Assembly: GCA_029227035.1 (NCBI GenBank)
Contig: JAQXZD010000017.1
Coordinates: forward strand, 1-64,000
From: Lachnospiraceae bacterium
Lineage (GTDB): Bacteria; Bacillota; Clostridia; Lachnospirales; Lachnospiraceae
Direction of reading: 5' to 3'
Length of the DNA: 64,000 nt
This document shows, piece by piece, positions 43,979 to 52,709 of this stretch. Both the position numbers and the translations under genes were made by a program. Under the pieces are notes generated by a model, which worked only from the letters and a program-made list of their open reading frames with translations, did no database searches and was not told where the DNA came from. Positions within the stretch are counted from its first letter, which is position 1. Each line of letters starts with the position of its first letter.

Positions 43979-44086
43979 ATGGACGGTACAAATTACGACC
44001 ATCAGGCACAGGAGGTGAGGGTACAGAGCGCAAAACGGATAGGACATGATTCTTACGCCGGTTATTTTGTAAGCTCAGGTTGCTAG
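43979..44086 (+). CDS. possible 35-residue peptide
   Basis: Begins MDGTNYDHQAQ and ends GYFVSSGC with a C-terminal Cys. It lies about ten bases from the predicted transcript start, so it has no ribosome site of its own. It is listed only because it is the first frame after a good promoter. It may equally be non-coding. Confidence 0.2.
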   Translation: MDGTNYDHQAQEVRVQSAKRIGHDSYAGYFVSSGC

Positions 44087-44119
44087 ATACCCTATATTCT
44101 GCATGAAAAGCATTTTCGA

Positions 44120-44356
44120 TTGTCCTTTGCAGAATTTTGGTTTCTGTTTATTTGTATATTATGGTGCGATTCGATATCAGCACGGATTTCACTTTCAAAT
44201 ATGTTAGTAAACTGTCAGCATAGCATAATAGCAGCGGAAGATGAAAGGTTTGTCCGGATCGGGATTCCTGCGGAGGATTCCAATATCCGCCACGTACTCG
44301 TCACCCCTGCCGGAGAGGTTTTTACAAAGCAGCATAAGTTGCTGCCCTCAATATGA
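44120..44356 (+). CDS. uncertain 78-residue frame
   Basis: A TTG-start frame with a hydrophobic first part and a more protein-like second half containing RFVRIGIPAEDSNIRHVLVTP. No ribosome site and no family are recognised. It might be a remnant. Confidence 0.2.
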   Translation: MSFAEFWFLFICILWCDSISARISLSNMLVNCQHSIIAAEDERFVRIGIPAEDSNIRHVLVTPAGEVFTKQHKLLPSI

Positions 44357-44362
44357 TTAAAC

Positions 44363-44411
44363 AAAAAGCATGGAGTCAACCGTCTCCTTTCCGGAGCAGT
44401 TCTCCATGCTT
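44363..44411 (-). terminator. two-component operon terminator
   Basis: AGCATGGAG (44410-44402 on the minus strand) pairs with CTCCATGCT (44375-44367), and TTTTTGTTT follows. A small CTCC/GGAG stem lies in the loop. It is 14 bases past the response-regulator stop. Confidence 0.85.
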
Positions 44412-44424
44412 AATGGAAAAATTT

Positions 44425-45114
44425 CTACATCTTAAATCGATATCCAACCCCCCAAATTGTTTCAATATACTGTGGTTTATTCGTGTTCATCTCTATTTTT
44501 TCACGAATTTTTTTGATATGCACAGTCACGGTTGCAATATCACCTATGGATTCCATATCCCAGATTTCCCGGAATAATTCTTCCTTTGTAAATACATGAT
44601 TCGGATGCTCCGCAAGAAAAGTCAGAAGATCAAACTCTTTTGTGGTAAACTGTTTTTCCTCACCGTTCACCCATACGCGGCGTGCCGTCTTATCAATGCG
44701 GATTCCACGGATTTCAACGATATCATTTTCCGGCATGTTACTGCCAATCAGTCTCTCATAACGGGCAAGGTGCGCTTTTACCCGTGCAACAAGTTCGCTC
44801 GGCGAAAAAGGTTTTGTAATGTAATCGTCTGCGCCAAGTCCCAGTCCGCGGATTTTGTCAATGTCATCTTTCTTCGCCGAAACCATCAAAATCGGTGTGT
44901 TCTTCTTATCACGTATCTGCCGGCAGATTTCAAAGCCGTCTATGCCCGGAAGCATCAGATCCAGAATAAACAAATCAAACTCCTCATTCAAAGCCCTGGA
45001 AAGCCCGCTCTGTCCCTCGTTTTCAATCTCTACTTCAAAGCCACTCAGTTCCAGATAGTCTTTTTCCAGATCTGCAATTGCAGTCTCGTCCTCCACAATC
45101 AATATTCTACTCAT
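44425..45114 (-). CDS. OmpR/PhoB-family response regulator
   Basis: A 229-residue regulator. The receiver domain has the phospho-acceptor Asp52 in LFILDLMLPG, acidic VEDE at 7-10 and Lys101 in TKPF. The C-terminal winged helix (about 128-228) ends with IETIWGVGYRF. It is most like VanR-type regulators that answer cell-wall signals, but the target is unknown. It overlaps the histidine kinase gene by eight bases and follows it in the operon. Confidence 0.95.
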   Translation of the reverse strand: MSRILIVEDETAIADLEKDYLELSGFEVEIENEGQSGLSRALNEEFDLFILDLMLPGIDGFEICRQIRDKKNTPILMVSAKKDDIDKIRGLGLGADDYITKPFSPSELVARVKAHLARYERLIGSNMPENDIVEIRGIRIDKTARRVWVNGEEKQFTTKEFDLLTFLAEHPNHVFTKEELFREIWDMESIGDIATVTVHIKKIREKIEMNTNKPQYIETIWGVGYRFKM

Positions 45115-46597
45115 TTGCTGTTACCTCCTGATATTTTCTTATAACAAAGTACATAATCGTCCCGGCGTCTTCCTTACTGGTTGCCCATATCTTGCCGCCA
45201 TGGTCTTCCACGATTTTTTTCACGATGGACAAACCGATTCCGCTTCCTCCGGTTGCCGAATTGCGGGATGCGTCCGTCCTGTAAAACCGGTCAAATATGT
45301 AAGGCAGATCCTTCTGTGCAATTCCCCGGCCATTGTCTTCGATTTCCACCTGTATAAAATCTCCGACGTCCTTAATCCGGATATTGATAAATTTCTCCGT
45401 CTTGTTCATATATTTCACGGAATTGCCGATGATGTTGTTAATTACTCTTCTGAGCTGCTCCGGATCCGCGATAATCATGGTATCTTCCGTTGTATAATTA
45501 AAGTAGGACAATCCGATTCCTTTTGCCTCCAGATCCAATCCGATTTCTTCCACACAGTCCCTGAAATATTCCGAAACATGTATCCGTGCAAATTCATAAG
45601 GAATACGATTTGTATCAATCTTAGAATAAAGTGTCAGCTCATTAATCAAGGTGTCCATCTCATTCGCCTTATTATATATTGTGCGAACGTATTTATCGAC
45701 CTTTTCCGGGGTATTTGCCACACCATCCATAATTCCTTCCGCATATCCTTTAACTGCCGTAATCGGAGTCTTCAGGTCATGGGCGATATTGCTGATCAGC
45801 GCACGGTTTTCCTTTTCATTGCTCAGCTTCTCCTCCGCATTATCCTTAAGACGCTTACGCATCTCTTCAAATGTGGTGCAAAGCTCCCCTATTTCATCGT
45901 CTCTGCTGACATCCAGATAAAAATCCAGATTTCCTTCTTTAATGCTTTCTGCCGCGTCCTGAAGCTTTCTCAGCGGGTTTAAAATACTGCGGTATATCCA
46001 CAAGGTCATCATAAATGCCGTGAGCACAAATACCACTACTATCAGGACTATTCCTGCCACCAGAAGCCGCCGGACTTCCAATACCGAGCCATCCGTCGCC
46101 GTAATCACATATGCCGACATCTCTGCCCCGGACACGCTGCGGAAATCCACCTGTTTTACAAATATATTTCCTTCGTCCACAAGATAGTTTCCGACTCCCA
46201 GGCTGCTCTCCGACGTTCCATACTCATGCAGCTCTTTCAGCACCGAATCATTGTCGGCAGCTCCATTATAATAAAGGACACCACTTCTGTACACTACCAG
46301 ATAAGAATATTTCTGATGCAGTTCTTCATTGACGCTTTCCAGATATTCCCTGTCCTCCATCCGCTTCGGCTTCTGCCTTGCTGTTCTTCTGATTTGTTCA
46401 AAGACTCTCTCCGTATAATGGTTCATAAGCTGAACCGAATTGATCAGACTGTACGCATTTGCATCCTCCATGCCATAAGTCTGCTTCATCGCATTCACCT
46501 GAAAGTTGCAAAATCCTGCAACCGATGCTCCGATCAGAAGCGTCGGGACAAAAACCAGTATGCAAAAAAGAATCATCAGTTTCGTCTTAATCTTCAT
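45107..46597 (-). CDS. sensor histidine kinase
   Basis: A 496-residue membrane kinase. Membrane segments at about 7-29 and 182-204 flank an outer sensor of about 150 residues. HAMP (about 205-258), HisKA with the His in SNIAHDLKTPITA (about 275) and the ATPase domain with N (INNIIGNSVKY), G1 (IEDNGRG) and G2 (GGSGIGLSIVK) boxes follow. It partners the response regulator whose gene overlaps it. A terminator-like hairpin (46612-46643) stands right before its ribosome site. Confidence 0.95.
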   Translation of the reverse strand: MKIKTKLMILFCILVFVPTLLIGASVAGFCNFQVNAMKQTYGMEDANAYSLINSVQLMNHYTERVFEQIRRTARQKPKRMEDREYLESVNEELHQKYSYLVVYRSGVLYYNGAADNDSVLKELHEYGTSESSLGVGNYLVDEGNIFVKQVDFRSVSGAEMSAYVITATDGSVLEVRRLLVAGIVLIVVVFVLTAFMMTLWIYRSILNPLRKLQDAAESIKEGNLDFYLDVSRDDEIGELCTTFEEMRKRLKDNAEEKLSNEKENRALISNIAHDLKTPITAVKGYAEGIMDGVANTPEKVDKYVRTIYNKANEMDTLINELTLYSKIDTNRIPYEFARIHVSEYFRDCVEEIGLDLEAKGIGLSYFNYTTEDTMIIADPEQLRRVINNIIGNSVKYMNKTEKFINIRIKDVGDFIQVEIEDNGRGIAQKDLPYIFDRFYRTDASRNSATGGSGIGLSIVKKIVEDHGGKIWATSKEDAGTIMYFVIRKYQEVTANE

Positions 46598-46611
46598 CCG
46601 TATTTCCTTTC

Positions 46612-46643
46612 AAAAAAAGAACACAGGGAATCATTCCCTGTGT
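46612..46643 (-). terminator. terminator/attenuator before the histidine kinase
   Basis: ACACAGGGAA (46643-46634 on the minus strand) pairs perfectly with TTCCCTGTGT (46630-46621), three-base loop, then a T7 tract merging into the GAAAGGA ribosome site of the kinase gene. It ends metK transcription about 100 bases past its stop and may set the level of kinase mRNA. Confidence 0.85.
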
Positions 46644-46746
46644 CCTATTATAGCATTCTTCTATAAAAAATTATGTTAATTTTTCATAAACTGTAATTAT
46701 CCGGAGCCAAGGCAAGCAATCCAAAGGCAGACATTATGCTTGCATA

Positions 46747-47928
46747 TTACAAGTATTTTTTCAACGCTTCCGCCTTATCTGTCGCTTCCCAAGGAAGGTT
46801 CAAATCGGTACGTCCGAAATGTCCGTAAGCGGCTGTCGGACGATAAATCGGTCTGCGCAAATCCAGCATCTTGATAATTCCTGCCGGTCTGAGGTCAAAG
46901 TTTTCTCTGACAATCTCCACCAGCTTGTCATCGGAAAGCTTACCTGTTCCGAAGGTGTCTACCATGATGGAAGTCGGCTGTGCCACACCAATTGCATAAG
47001 ACAACTGAATCTCACACTTCTCTGCAAGGCCTGCTGCCACAATATTCTTTGCCACATAACGGGCTGCGTAAGCTGCGGAGCGGTCTACCTTTGTGCAGTC
47101 TTTTCCGGAGAATGCTCCGCCGCCGTGACGGGCATATCCGCCGTAAGTGTCCACGATAATCTTACGTCCGGTAAGGCCTGCATCTCCGTGCGGTCCGCCA
47201 ATAACGAAACGTCCGGTCGGGTTGATAAAGAACTTGGTCTCTGCATCTACCATACTCTTGTCCAGAATCGGATCAAACACATACTTTTTAATGTCCTCAT
47301 GGATCTGCTCCTGGGTAACATCCTCATCATGCTGTGTGGATAATACTACCGCTTCAAGTCTCTTCGGTTTTCCTGCCTCATCATACTCTACAGATACCTG
47401 TGTCTTTCCATCCGGGCGAAGATACTTCAAAGTTCCGTCCTTGCGAACCTTTGTAAGCTGAAGTGCCAGCTTGTGCGCAAGGGAAATCGGATACGGCATC
47501 AGCTCTTCGGTCTCGTTGGTTGCATAACCAAACATCATACCCTGGTCTCCCGCTCCTGTATCAAGGTCATCAGCCAAAGAGCCCTCTTTTGCCTCCAGAG
47601 CCTTATCCACACCCATGGCAATATCTGCAGACTGCTGATCCAGTGCTACCATAACAGCACAGGTATTTCCGTCAAATCCTGTCTTGGCATCGTTATAGCC
47701 AATCTCATTCACGGTCTTTCTGACAATTGCCGGAATATCCAGGCTTGCCTTCGTCGTAATCTCTCCCGTAACCAGCACAAATCCTGTACAGCTTGCAGTC
47801 TCACATGCCACACGGCTCATCGGATCCTGCTCCATGCATGCGTCCAGAATGGCATCGGAAATGGCATCGCACATTTTGTCCGGATGTCCTTCTGTTACAG
47901 ACTCTGATGTAAATAATAATTTTTCCAT
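46747..47928 (-). CDS. metK: S-adenosylmethionine synthetase
   Basis: Makes SAM from Met and ATP. It is 393 residues beginning [25 protein letters not shown]. The ATP loop [12 protein letters not shown] and the P-loop-like [19 protein letters not shown] are intact. The longest frame begins 25 codons earlier, in the riboswitch terminator; the ATG at 47928 has AAAGGAG upstream. It is controlled by a SAM-I riboswitch. Confidence 0.98.
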   Translation of the reverse strand: MEKLLFTSESVTEGHPDKMCDAISDAILDACMEQDPMSRVACETASCTGFVLVTGEITTKASLDIPAIVRKTVNEIGYNDAKTGFDGNTCAVMVALDQQSADIAMGVDKALEAKEGSLADDLDTGAGDQGMMFGYATNETEELMPYPISLAHKLALQLTKVRKDGTLKYLRPDGKTQVSVEYDEAGKPKRLEAVVLSTQHDEDVTQEQIHEDIKKYVFDPILDKSMVDAETKFFINPTGRFVIGGPHGDAGLTGRKIIVDTYGGYARHGGGAFSGKDCTKVDRSAAYAARYVAKNIVAAGLAEKCEIQLSYAIGVAQPTSIMVDTFGTGKLSDDKLVEIVRENFDLRPAGIIKMLDLRRPIYRPTAAYGHFGRTDLNLPWEATDKAEALKKYL

Positions 47929-47959
47929 CGTCTTTCTCCTTTTTGTAATAGAATAATGT

Positions 47960-47983
47960 AAAAAAAATCCGCTCAAAAGCGGA
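47960..47983 (-). terminator. SAM riboswitch terminator
   Basis: TCCGCT (47983-47978 on the minus strand side) pairs with AGCGGA (47973-47968) around a four-base loop, followed by a run of eight Ts. It ends transcription when SAM is bound. Confidence 0.85.
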
Positions 47984-48007
47984 CTAATTATAAAGATAAT
48001 CAAATCC

Positions 48008-48120
48008 CCTTATTGTTCGATAAACTCGCTCAGGTTGGCACCTTCCCATGCCTGCGACGCATAAATGGGGGTTGCCGTGATTTCACAGATCCTATGTATC
48101 TCCATCACTCTGAATAAGAG
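48008..48120 (-). promoter_or_regulatory. SAM-I riboswitch (S box)
   Basis: On the minus strand CTTATTCAGAGTGATGGAG opens the aptamer, followed by GAAATCACGGCAACC, AAGGTGCCAACCTGAGCGAG and the closing ACAATAAG. These are the S-box signatures. It senses SAM and regulates metK by the terminator at 47960-47983. Confidence 0.93.
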
Positions 48121-48198
48121 AAAAGCTTACAATATTAAATTTGAAATCTTCGTATGCTACAATACTCCTGTTTTTTCTATCTGTCAAGCCCTATTTTA

Positions 48199-48227
48199 TT
48201 GACATTTCCCGCAAATAATCCTATACT
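48199..48227 (+). promoter_or_regulatory. promoter of the HD-GYP gene
   Basis: TTGACA (48199-48204), 17 bases, TATACT (48222-48227), 34 bases before the ATG. Confidence 0.85.
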
Positions 48228-48261
48228 TTTAATATACTTGTTTTTAACACGGAGGAAGAAA

Positions 48262-49407
48262 ATGCGAACGCTAAAGCCTAAACAACTGGAAGAAGGCATG
48301 AAGACTGCCAATCCTGTTAAAACTCCCCTTGGTCAGATTCTGGCACCGGAAGATACCATTATTACCCGCCAGCTAATCAATAAAATCAAACTTTACCGCG
48401 TGGAATCCGTTGACGTGGAAGGTGACGCACCGGAGATTGATATTCCGGAACTGAATCCTGTACCGGCAGCTCCTGTGGCACCGGCAAAACCTGCCCCTGC
48501 CCAGACCCATGCGCAGCAAAGCAGAACGCACACTCAGAAGGTTGCGTCTTCTTCTGAATTTCAGACATTCCAATTGCAATATCTTCAGGCAATTGAAGTC
48601 TTAAAAGAGACTTTTGAGTCGGCAACGATTAAGAGCGCACCTATCGATCCGCAGTTTTTATTAAACAGCGTATCGGAACTGTTCCGTTCCCGCAGTACCA
48701 TATCAGAACTGTTTGATATGCTTTACAACATGCGGACCATCAATGATTCCGTCTATTCGCACTGTCTGAATGTTGCATTAATTTCGCGCATGATCGGGCG
48801 CTGGCTACGGCTTGATTCCCATGACTGGGATATCCTTACGGTTGCCGGACTTTTGCATGACATTGGCAAAATCCGAATCCCGGAAAAGATTCTCAACAAA
48901 CCGGGATCTCTGACCGACGAAGAGTTTGCCTTAATCAAGCAGCATCCTCAGCTCGGCTACGATATCTTAAAAGACCAGCCGAATCTGGATGTCCGAATCA
49001 AAAATGCCGCCCTGATGCATCACGAGCGCTGTGACGGAAGCGGTTATCCATCCCATCTTAAGGGAGAAGAAATTGACAAATGTGCTATGATTCTTGCCAT
49101 TGCAGATGTATATGATGCCATGACGGCAGCACGTTCCTACCGTTCTCCGCTGTGTCCGTTTCAGGTTATCAGCAACTTTGAACAGGACGGTTTTCAGAAA
49201 TATCAGACAAAATATATCCTGACGTTCCTGAACCATATTGCCTCCACCTATCAGAACAACCGCGTTCTCCTGAGTGATGGCAGAAGCTGCAATATTGTTA
49301 TGCTGAACCAGAATGCGCTGTCCCGTCCGATTGTACAGTTCGATGACAACACCTGTCTTGACCTGTCCAGGGAGAGCAGAGATTTATATATCAAAGCGGT
49401 ATTATAA
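48262..49407 (+). CDS. HD-GYP domain c-di-GMP phosphodiesterase-like protein
   Basis: A 381-residue protein. After a Pro/Ala-rich linker (about 60-95) and a helical segment comes the HD-GYP domain (about 145-330). HDIGK holds the HD pair and HHERCDGSGYP is the GYP motif with its extra metal ligands, so it is likely active on c-di-GMP. The N-terminal MRTLKPKQLEEGMKTANPV resembles other HD-GYP leaders in the group. The ATG at 48262 follows GGAGGAAGAA. It forms, with the GGDEF protein at 38851-42159, a visible pair of making and breaking enzymes. Confidence 0.92.
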   Translation: MRTLKPKQLEEGMKTANPVKTPLGQILAPEDTIITRQLINKIKLYRVESVDVEGDAPEIDIPELNPVPAAPVAPAKPAPAQTHAQQSRTHTQKVASSSEFQTFQLQYLQAIEVLKETFESATIKSAPIDPQFLLNSVSELFRSRSTISELFDMLYNMRTINDSVYSHCLNVALISRMIGRWLRLDSHDWDILTVAGLLHDIGKIRIPEKILNKPGSLTDEEFALIKQHPQLGYDILKDQPNLDVRIKNAALMHHERCDGSGYPSHLKGEEIDKCAMILAIADVYDAMTAARSYRSPLCPFQVISNFEQDGFQKYQTKYILTFLNHIASTYQNNRVLLSDGRSCNIVMLNQNALSRPIVQFDDNTCLDLSRESRDLYIKAVL

Positions 49408-49409
49408 CG

Positions 49410-49443
49410 AAAAAGGACCTTGCGATTGGCAAGGTCCTTTTTT
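49410..49443 (+). terminator. HD-GYP gene terminator
   Basis: AAGGACCTTGC (49413-49423) pairs perfectly with GCAAGGTCCTT (49429-49439), T6 follows. A runs on the left may let it work in both directions. Confidence 0.9.
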
Positions 49444-49451
49444 GTTATTTA

Positions 49452-49724
49452 TAACTATTCAGAACCTCCCCTGCATTCGCATTTCCGCACTCTCTACGAG
49501 TGCTTTCCCGTCCTCTTAGGGCTAAATTGGGAACATCAGCCCATGAAAAATTTCCCTACGGGAAATGGGCTGACGCTGCATAACCGGTCCCTACAGGACC
49601 GATTACATAGCTCATATTGGGGGAGGTAACTCTATTCGAACCACCTCTCGAATAAAATAAACAGCTTCTTACATGCAAGCATGACGAATCTGCATATTTT
49701 ATTCTAAAGGGTTCTGAATAGTTA
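49452..49724. mobile_element. MITE-like structured element
   Basis: A 273-bp segment bounded by perfect 15-bp inverted repeats, TAACTATTCAGAACC (49452-49466) and its complement (49710-49724). It has no gene. Inside are several hairpins: GCACTC/GAGTGC (loop TCTAC), a long AGCCCAT...TGGGCT stem with TTTCCC/GGGAAA (loop TAC), CGGTCC/GGACCG (loop CTACA), GAGGT/ACCTC and ATTCGA/TCGAAT. No clear target-site duplication is seen. The right end includes the murA stop codon. Confidence 0.6.
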
Positions 49725-51014
49725 CGATACTTTTAATATGAATTTTTGTATTTCTTTTTCGTCGGAGACTTTCTCAATTCGGGCACCGATTCCACTGAGT
49801 TTCTGTTCAAATCTTTCGTAACCGCGCTCAATATAATAGATATCATCTATCACCGTGATTCCCTCTGCCACAAGCCCTGCAATCACCAACGCTGCCCCGG
49901 CTCTCAAATCCGGCGCATTGACTCTGGCTCCGGTATATCTCTGTACGCCGTTGATAATCGCAATATTACTCTCAACCTTAATATCCGCTCCCATACGAGT
50001 CAGCTCATCCACATACTTAAACCGGTTTTCAAAAATGCTTTCCGTCACCGTGCTAGTGCCTTCTGCCAGTCCAAGAAGTACCGCCATCTGCGGCTGCATA
50101 TCCGTCGGAAATCCCGGATAAGGAAGTGTGGTCACCTGCGTATGGTGCAGTTTCCCGTTGGAAATGATACGAACCGCATCATCAAATTCCTCTACCTTAC
50201 ATCCTGCCTCCAGAAGCTTTGCGGTTGTTGCCTCCAAATGCTTCGGAATCACATCTTTTACGAGAACATCTCCGCCTGTGGCTGCTACCGCAAACATAAA
50301 AGTTCCCGCCTCTATCTGATCCGGTATCACGGAATACTCTGTCTTATGAAGCTTTTCCACACCGACAATACGGATCACATCCGTACCTGCTCCACGGATA
50401 TTGGCACCCATGCTGTTCAGAAAGTTTGCAACATCAACCACATGCGGCTCTTTTGCAGCATTCTCGATTACTGTCTTTCCCTGCGCCATAGCCGCTGCCA
50501 TCATAATATTGATTGTGGCGCCCACGGACACCTTATCCAGATAAATATGCGTTCCAACCAGTTCGGAAGCTTCCGCTGCCACCAGCCCATGCGCAATATC
50601 CACCTTCGCGCCCATTGCACGAAATCCCTTAATATGAAGATCTATCGGACGACTACCGATATCACAGCCTCCCGGAAGCGCAACCTCCGCCTTCTTATAC
50701 TTTCCAAGTAACGCTCCAATCAGATAATAGGACGCCCGGATTCTGCGGATAAATTCATTGTCCACAACCACATCCCGGATATAGGAACCATTAATTTTTA
50801 CCGTATGGTCATCTATACGATCCACCATTGCCCCGATTTCCTCAATAGCCTGAAGCATGACATTGATATCTCTGACATTTGGTAAATTCTCAATTGTAAC
50901 AGTTTCATCTGTCATGATGGAAGCCGCCAGAATTGCAAGCGCAGCATTCTTTGCACCACCGATTTCCACTTCTCCATTGAGCTGATTCCCGCCCTTGATT
51001 ATATACTGTTCCAT
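49722..51014 (-). CDS. murA: UDP-N-acetylglucosamine 1-carboxyvinyltransferase
   Basis: First committed step of peptidoglycan synthesis. It is 430 residues of the EPT fold: GGNQLNGEVEIGGAKNAAL at the start and the PGGCDIGSRPIDLH loop, in which the catalytic Cys is Cys115 or nearby (the fosfomycin site). AGGTGAG precedes the ATG. Its TAA stop is read from the terminal repeat of the adjoining element. Upstream come aroK and the PrsA-like gene in the same direction. Confidence 0.96.
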   Translation of the reverse strand: MEQYIIKGGNQLNGEVEIGGAKNAALAILAASIMTDETVTIENLPNVRDINVMLQAIEEIGAMVDRIDDHTVKINGSYIRDVVVDNEFIRRIRASYYLIGALLGKYKKAEVALPGGCDIGSRPIDLHIKGFRAMGAKVDIAHGLVAAEASELVGTHIYLDKVSVGATINIMMAAAMAQGKTVIENAAKEPHVVDVANFLNSMGANIRGAGTDVIRIVGVEKLHKTEYSVIPDQIEAGTFMFAVAATGGDVLVKDVIPKHLEATTAKLLEAGCKVEEFDDAVRIISNGKLHHTQVTTLPYPGFPTDMQPQMAVLLGLAEGTSTVTESIFENRFKYVDELTRMGADIKVESNIAIINGVQRYTGARVNAPDLRAGAALVIAGLVAEGITVIDDIYYIERGYERFEQKLSGIGARIEKVSDEKEIQKFILKVS

Positions 51015-51076
51015 ATCTCACCTCAAACTGAAATGCCCCTACTTAATATACTATTCGTATCTTTTGCAATTGCTAT

Positions 51077-51580
51077 TCACAGATTCTGTATTTTTACAAT
51101 TTCTTCTACTGTATGTTCTACATCCAATCCGCTCTCGGATATTCTGATATCTGCATACTTTTCATACAGCGGTGTGCGCTCCAGATACAGGTCATGCAAA
51201 TCCTGTCCCTCCCGCAAAACGACACCACGCCCGCTGATATCCTCAAGTCGCTTTTCCAGCACCGAATATTCCTCTGCGAGATAAATAATTCTGCCTATCT
51301 CTCCAAGATGCCGCATGGCATCCTTTCCATAGACCGCACTGCCTCCGGTCGCAATCACCGAATCTGTTACTTCGAGAGAAGCAATGACACGATTCTCTAT
51401 TTCCAAAAACGCATCCGTGCCCTTCTTAGCAATAATCTCATGCAGAAGCTGTCCCTCCTGCTGCTGTATCACCAAATCGGTATCCACAAACTGATATCCG
51501 AGTACCTTGGCAAGGATAACGCCGACGGTGCTCTTACCCACCCCCGGCATTCCGATTAACACAATGTTATTAGCAGCCAT
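51077..51580 (-). CDS. aroK: shikimate kinase
   Basis: Phosphorylates shikimate in the chorismate pathway. It is 167 residues: P-loop GMPGVGKST at 10-18, the shikimate-binding DTD (about 33-35), ATGGSAV and the lid Arg in SGRGVVL. Its ATG overlaps the stop of the PrsA-like gene (TAATG), so the two are coupled. No other aro gene is nearby. Confidence 0.94.
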   Translation of the reverse strand: MAANNIVLIGMPGVGKSTVGVILAKVLGYQFVDTDLVIQQQEGQLLHEIIAKKGTDAFLEIENRVIASLEVTDSVIATGGSAVYGKDAMRHLGEIGRIIYLAEEYSVLEKRLEDISGRGVVLREGQDLHDLYLERTPLYEKYADIRISESGLDVEHTVEEIVKIQNL

Positions 51581-52635
51581 TACTGTGTACTCTCCGCTCC
51601 TTCTGTCTGCGTCGAAGCATTTGGATCCTGCTGGGTAAAAGAATTCTTAAACTGAATCTTTTCCAGCATATCTTCATCCACCTTCCAGTTGTCATCCTTC
51701 TGCCAGCCTTCCAGTGTCTCCTGATACAAGTCACTCTTACGCTGATTTATAATTGCTTCGCGGTTCTGCTCGGTTGCCTCTTTATCGGTCTCTGCGTCAA
51801 GGCGAAGAAAATAAATTGCATCTTCTGTCTCAACCTTGCCGGAAGTCTCACCTTCCTTCAAACCGTCAAGTGCCTTTTTAACTGCTTCATCCAATGCGCT
51901 GTCATCCGAGGCATAAGAACCTGTCGTAACCTCATATCCGTATTCCTTTGCGACATCCTCGAGCTTTGTATCCTCAGTCTGAAGCTTCTCCTCCATGGCA
52001 TCTGCCTTCTCGGTGAGCTCCGCTTTTTCTTCCTCCGTATATTCTACCTGGCTACCGCTTTCGTCCGTCGTACCGGTAGTCTCTATCTTAACCATGCTGT
52101 AACCGCGCTTGTTCGCCTCTTCATCCGAGACATTCGTATCTGCCTCCGCTTCAATGGCGGCTACCATCTTTGTCCGAACCGTCATAAGTGTCAGATACTC
52201 TTCCACAAGCTCCTGACTGGCGCCCATCTCCTTGAGCGTATCCGATGCGTTGCCGTCCATAAACTTCTTTGCTGCCTCTGTTATGGCACTCTTTTCCGAA
52301 TCTGTAAGTGAGATGTTGTAATCTCCCATATGTGCTTCCAAAGTATACATCTCATGGAGCATCTCCATAACGGATTCTTTCATGCTGTCTTCCAGCGTCG
52401 TACCGTTGCCATACACATCCTGCTCCCAGATATCTCCACTGCTGCCCATCATGCTCTTGTAATAATCTTCCACACAGGACTGCTGATAACGGCAATAAAA
52501 ATTGGCGATTCCCATGGTTACTTCTTTGCCCTTCATCGTGGCGATTGCTGCATCTTTATCTATTCCGCATCCGGTCAGCGCCGATGCACAAAGTACACCT
52601 GCCAACACCAATGCTGCTATACGTTTTGCTTTCAT
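51580..52635 (-). CDS. PrsA/SurA-like lipoprotein foldase
   Basis: A 351-residue lipoprotein: lipobox LTGC (Cys23), an N-terminal SurA-like chaperone domain (about 30-160) and a C-terminal region with the parvulin-like pattern TKLEDVAKEYGYEV, KALDGLKEGETSGKVETEDAIYFLRL. The parvulin core is shortened, so isomerase activity is uncertain. It ends in a Gln/Ser/Thr tail. It would fold exported proteins at the outer face of the membrane. Its promoter overlaps the end of mfd. Confidence 0.85.
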   Translation of the reverse strand: MKAKRIAALVLAGVLCASALTGCGIDKDAAIATMKGKEVTMGIANFYCRYQQSCVEDYYKSMMGSSGDIWEQDVYGNGTTLEDSMKESVMEMLHEMYTLEAHMGDYNISLTDSEKSAITEAAKKFMDGNASDTLKEMGASQELVEEYLTLMTVRTKMVAAIEAEADTNVSDEEANKRGYSMVKIETTGTTDESGSQVEYTEEEKAELTEKADAMEEKLQTEDTKLEDVAKEYGYEVTTGSYASDDSALDEAVKKALDGLKEGETSGKVETEDAIYFLRLDAETDKEATEQNREAIINQRKSDLYQETLEGWQKDDNWKVDEDMLEKIQFKNSFTQQDPNASTQTEGAESTQ

Positions 52636-52680
52636 GTTTCCTCCTAACAGCCGCTCTCAGAGCGAGCTTTTGCTCATAAT

Positions 52681-52709
52681 ATTATAGTGCTTTTTTTCCT
52701 ATCTAGCAA
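52681..52709 (-). promoter_or_regulatory. promoter of the PrsA-like gene
   Basis: TTGCTA (52709-52704), 17 bases, TATAAT (52686-52681) on the minus strand. The -35 includes the mfd stop codon. Confidence 0.75.

Larger units (their letters stand above)
43898..44362. other. gene-poor stretch with a strong promoter
   Basis: A consensus-like promoter at 43935-43963 faces right, but no clear gene follows. Only small frames exist: a 35-codon one at 43979-44086 and a 78-codon TTG-start frame at 44120-44356 of unknown nature. A very strong AGGAGGTGA ribosome-site-like sequence has no usable ATG at the right distance. It may hold a small RNA or an undetected short peptide. Confidence 0.4.

Noticed and set aside
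43979..44086. AgrD-like signalling peptide
   Set aside because: The frame ends in SSGC, but there is no AgrB-type processing protein nearby, no ribosome site and no amphipathic leader.
43970..44100. A c-di-GMP riboswitch after thiT
   Set aside because: Scattered matches (GCGCAAAAC, AGGTTGC) are not in the right order or spacing for the aptamer core.
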